Of a stretch of 64,000 bases of DNA, positions 62,377 to 64,000 are shown in pieces. Under the pieces are notes generated by a model. That model did no database searches. It was not told the origin of the DNA and saw only the letters and a program-made list of their open reading frames with translations. The translations under genes were made by a program, and so were the position numbers. The stretch is from Liolophura sinensis (Eukaryota; Mollusca; Polyplacophora; Chitonida; Chitonidae): contig NC_088300.1 of the NCBI RefSeq assembly GCF_032854445.1, positions 12,805,191 through 12,869,190 of the forward strand, written 5' to 3'. Positions within the stretch are counted from its first letter, which is position 1. Each line of letters starts with the position of its first letter.

Positions 62377-64000
62377 GACTTATTTTATTGGTTAGATATT
62401 TGGACGATGTGGTCGTCATTCTTGTTCTCGACACAATGTTCGACTCTGGCACAAAGTCAAGGACATAGTGCGTGCGGGACTCGATAAAATATTGGACTCT
62501 GCCTTGTTTGGCCAGGTGACTGAGGTATAGAAAGTGGATATGCTTAAGACCTGCAGTTGATGAGAAACTAAGGCTTTCGGCGTGCCTAGATTATGTATTT
62601 GTCTCAGGTAAAATGAAATCGTCAATGAGAAATGAGGTCCGATGTGCAATAACATTCAAACTAGTCAAGCCTGTGTTTCAGTGTTAGGGACTTGTATATT
62701 CGTTAGTTCTGGTATGGAGCTAAAAGCTAAAGTTGGACATATTTACAGATTAAGGTTTTAAAATATGCAGAGATTGGCTTTATTGATATTGGTTTGTACC
62801 TGTATGTCAGCTCTAGGAGACAACATTTCTGAACACAATAAGATGCGGCTATGCAACTTTTATGCAAAGTACTATAGACAAGTTTTAACTAAATTTGCTA
62901 GTAATACATATTTGTGTCTGAGAAATGCCTAGCAAGCATTCTACACTTGAATCGATCCATACACATCCATGCTGCTGGGAACATTGTATACAGAGAAAAC
63001 ATCGAACAAATATCACACAGTTCAACTCAGTGGCCAAGACAAACCCCATCAACAACACATCGTGCACTGAAATTTCCCCCGGACAAACAATCGGGAATAA
63101 AATGTCCCTTGATAAGCACATTAAGCAGATAGCAAATTCAGCACCATATTCCTTACCAGAGAGTCCCATCCGCAATTCCACCGCGTACATTGCATGATGA
63201 CAATGCATTCAGAGAAAACCGGTAACTCGTCTGATTGATCAGTTAGTAAAACTGCATAATGTTCAAGTGAGGTGATAAGTTCAAGTATTGCCCTTTTAAC
63301 CGAAAGAAAGTAGAATGGCATCGTCATACACAAATATCATTTTCTGATTAAATACTGTTAAAATCTTGCCATTATATCAACGAGATAGGTCAAAATTATT
63401 ATACTGTCGTAACTATGATGGTATGATCACTTATCGTATGCATAAAGATTGCAGAGTTGTAAACCGCAGCGGTGGAAACAGACGTCTTGGTATGTAAATC
63501 GTGAACATTTGACAATCCATGTGCCCTCGGTGGTAATTCCACCCCTGTGAATGGCTGAGCAAATATTGAGCTATGGTAGTAAAAAACTTGGTTGAGGGGA
63601 GTTCGTGGAAACCCTTCGCTGGAGTGGTCTTTGACATACAAATCGCTACCGACAACTGGCTATCCAGGTAAGATGGGTGGCCACTGCAGTCTGATGATTG
63701 GCTGACAACTCATCTGACAACAATCACTGCCTAAGTGGATGGTTTAAACATTCCATCGCAGTGTAGGAAGGCACGTGAATCTGCCACTGTCATAGGCTCC
63801 TAGTGCTAATATAGGTGTGGCAAGCTTTCTTCTACAGAGTATAACAGTGGAAATGAAGAACAAAAATTAGGTAAAGTTTTGACACCAATAAATCTGGTAA
63901 GGTAGCTAGAGAGACAATAAGCTTCTCTGGATAGGTGTTTTCATAAAAAAACTGTAGCCCTACATGAAAGGTTTATGGAAATCAGGAGAACAGATTTAGT

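Larger units (their letters stand above)
58440..64000. other. No supported gene; upstream flank beyond the solo LTR
   Basis: Holds the foldback arm at 59555, a SINE tail at 60426, a full SINE at 61660 and a family 3 tail at 62308. Frames at 61378-61761 run into the SINE head and are not genes. Confidence 0.5.

Overview
The window is non-coding-rich, intron-rich animal DNA. It has long introns with GT...AG borders, many tRNA-headed SINEs with 12-14 bp target-site duplications, AT/ATTT microsatellites, minisatellites and an LTR retrotransposon. The SINE types and the receptor gene suggest a lophotrochozoan, probably a mollusc. That placement rests on recognising the repeat style, not on a search.

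The one confidently recognised host gene is a complete ionotropic glutamate receptor (iGluR) on the minus strand, from the start codon at 56772 to the stop at 27701. I could place 13 coding exons. All intron phases agree and the joined length is 2580 nt (859 codons plus stop). In order, it has a signal peptide, amino-terminal domain, S1, TM1, pore loop, TM3, S2 and TM4. The glutamate-binding Arg is present, but the pore is unusual: Thr at the Q/R/N site, and SYSGNLIAS where most iGluRs have SYTANLAAF. The introns are loaded with repeats. Intron 1 (14.3 kb) contains an LTR retrotransposon with a SINE nested in it. Introns 2, 4 and 6 hold minisatellites. The one in intron 6 is made of about 20 diverged copies of the exon 7 splice acceptor plus the first ~40 coding bases of that exon.

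The retrotransposon (46109-51656, minus strand, 4-bp TSD TTAT) is Ty3/gypsy-like in sequence. Its integrase lies before the reverse transcriptase/RNase H, which is the Ty1/copia-like order known from the Gmr1 lineage. It is dead: the 5' LTR/leader is deleted, gag is frameshifted, the protease Asp is Tyr and is followed by a stop, a SINE sits in pol, and most of the reverse transcriptase is gone. A solo LTR of the same family (57694-58435, TSD TTAG) lies about 0.9 kb upstream of the receptor start codon, in opposite orientation.

From 1 to 27.7 kb I find no confident host gene. This part holds SINE copies, a (TA)n tract, and two arrays of one 30-bp minisatellite (17.2-18.15 kb and 20.7-20.95 kb). 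It also has one candidate first exon at 21866-22078 that I cannot assign. From 58.4 to 64 kb I see only repeats and unassigned sequence.
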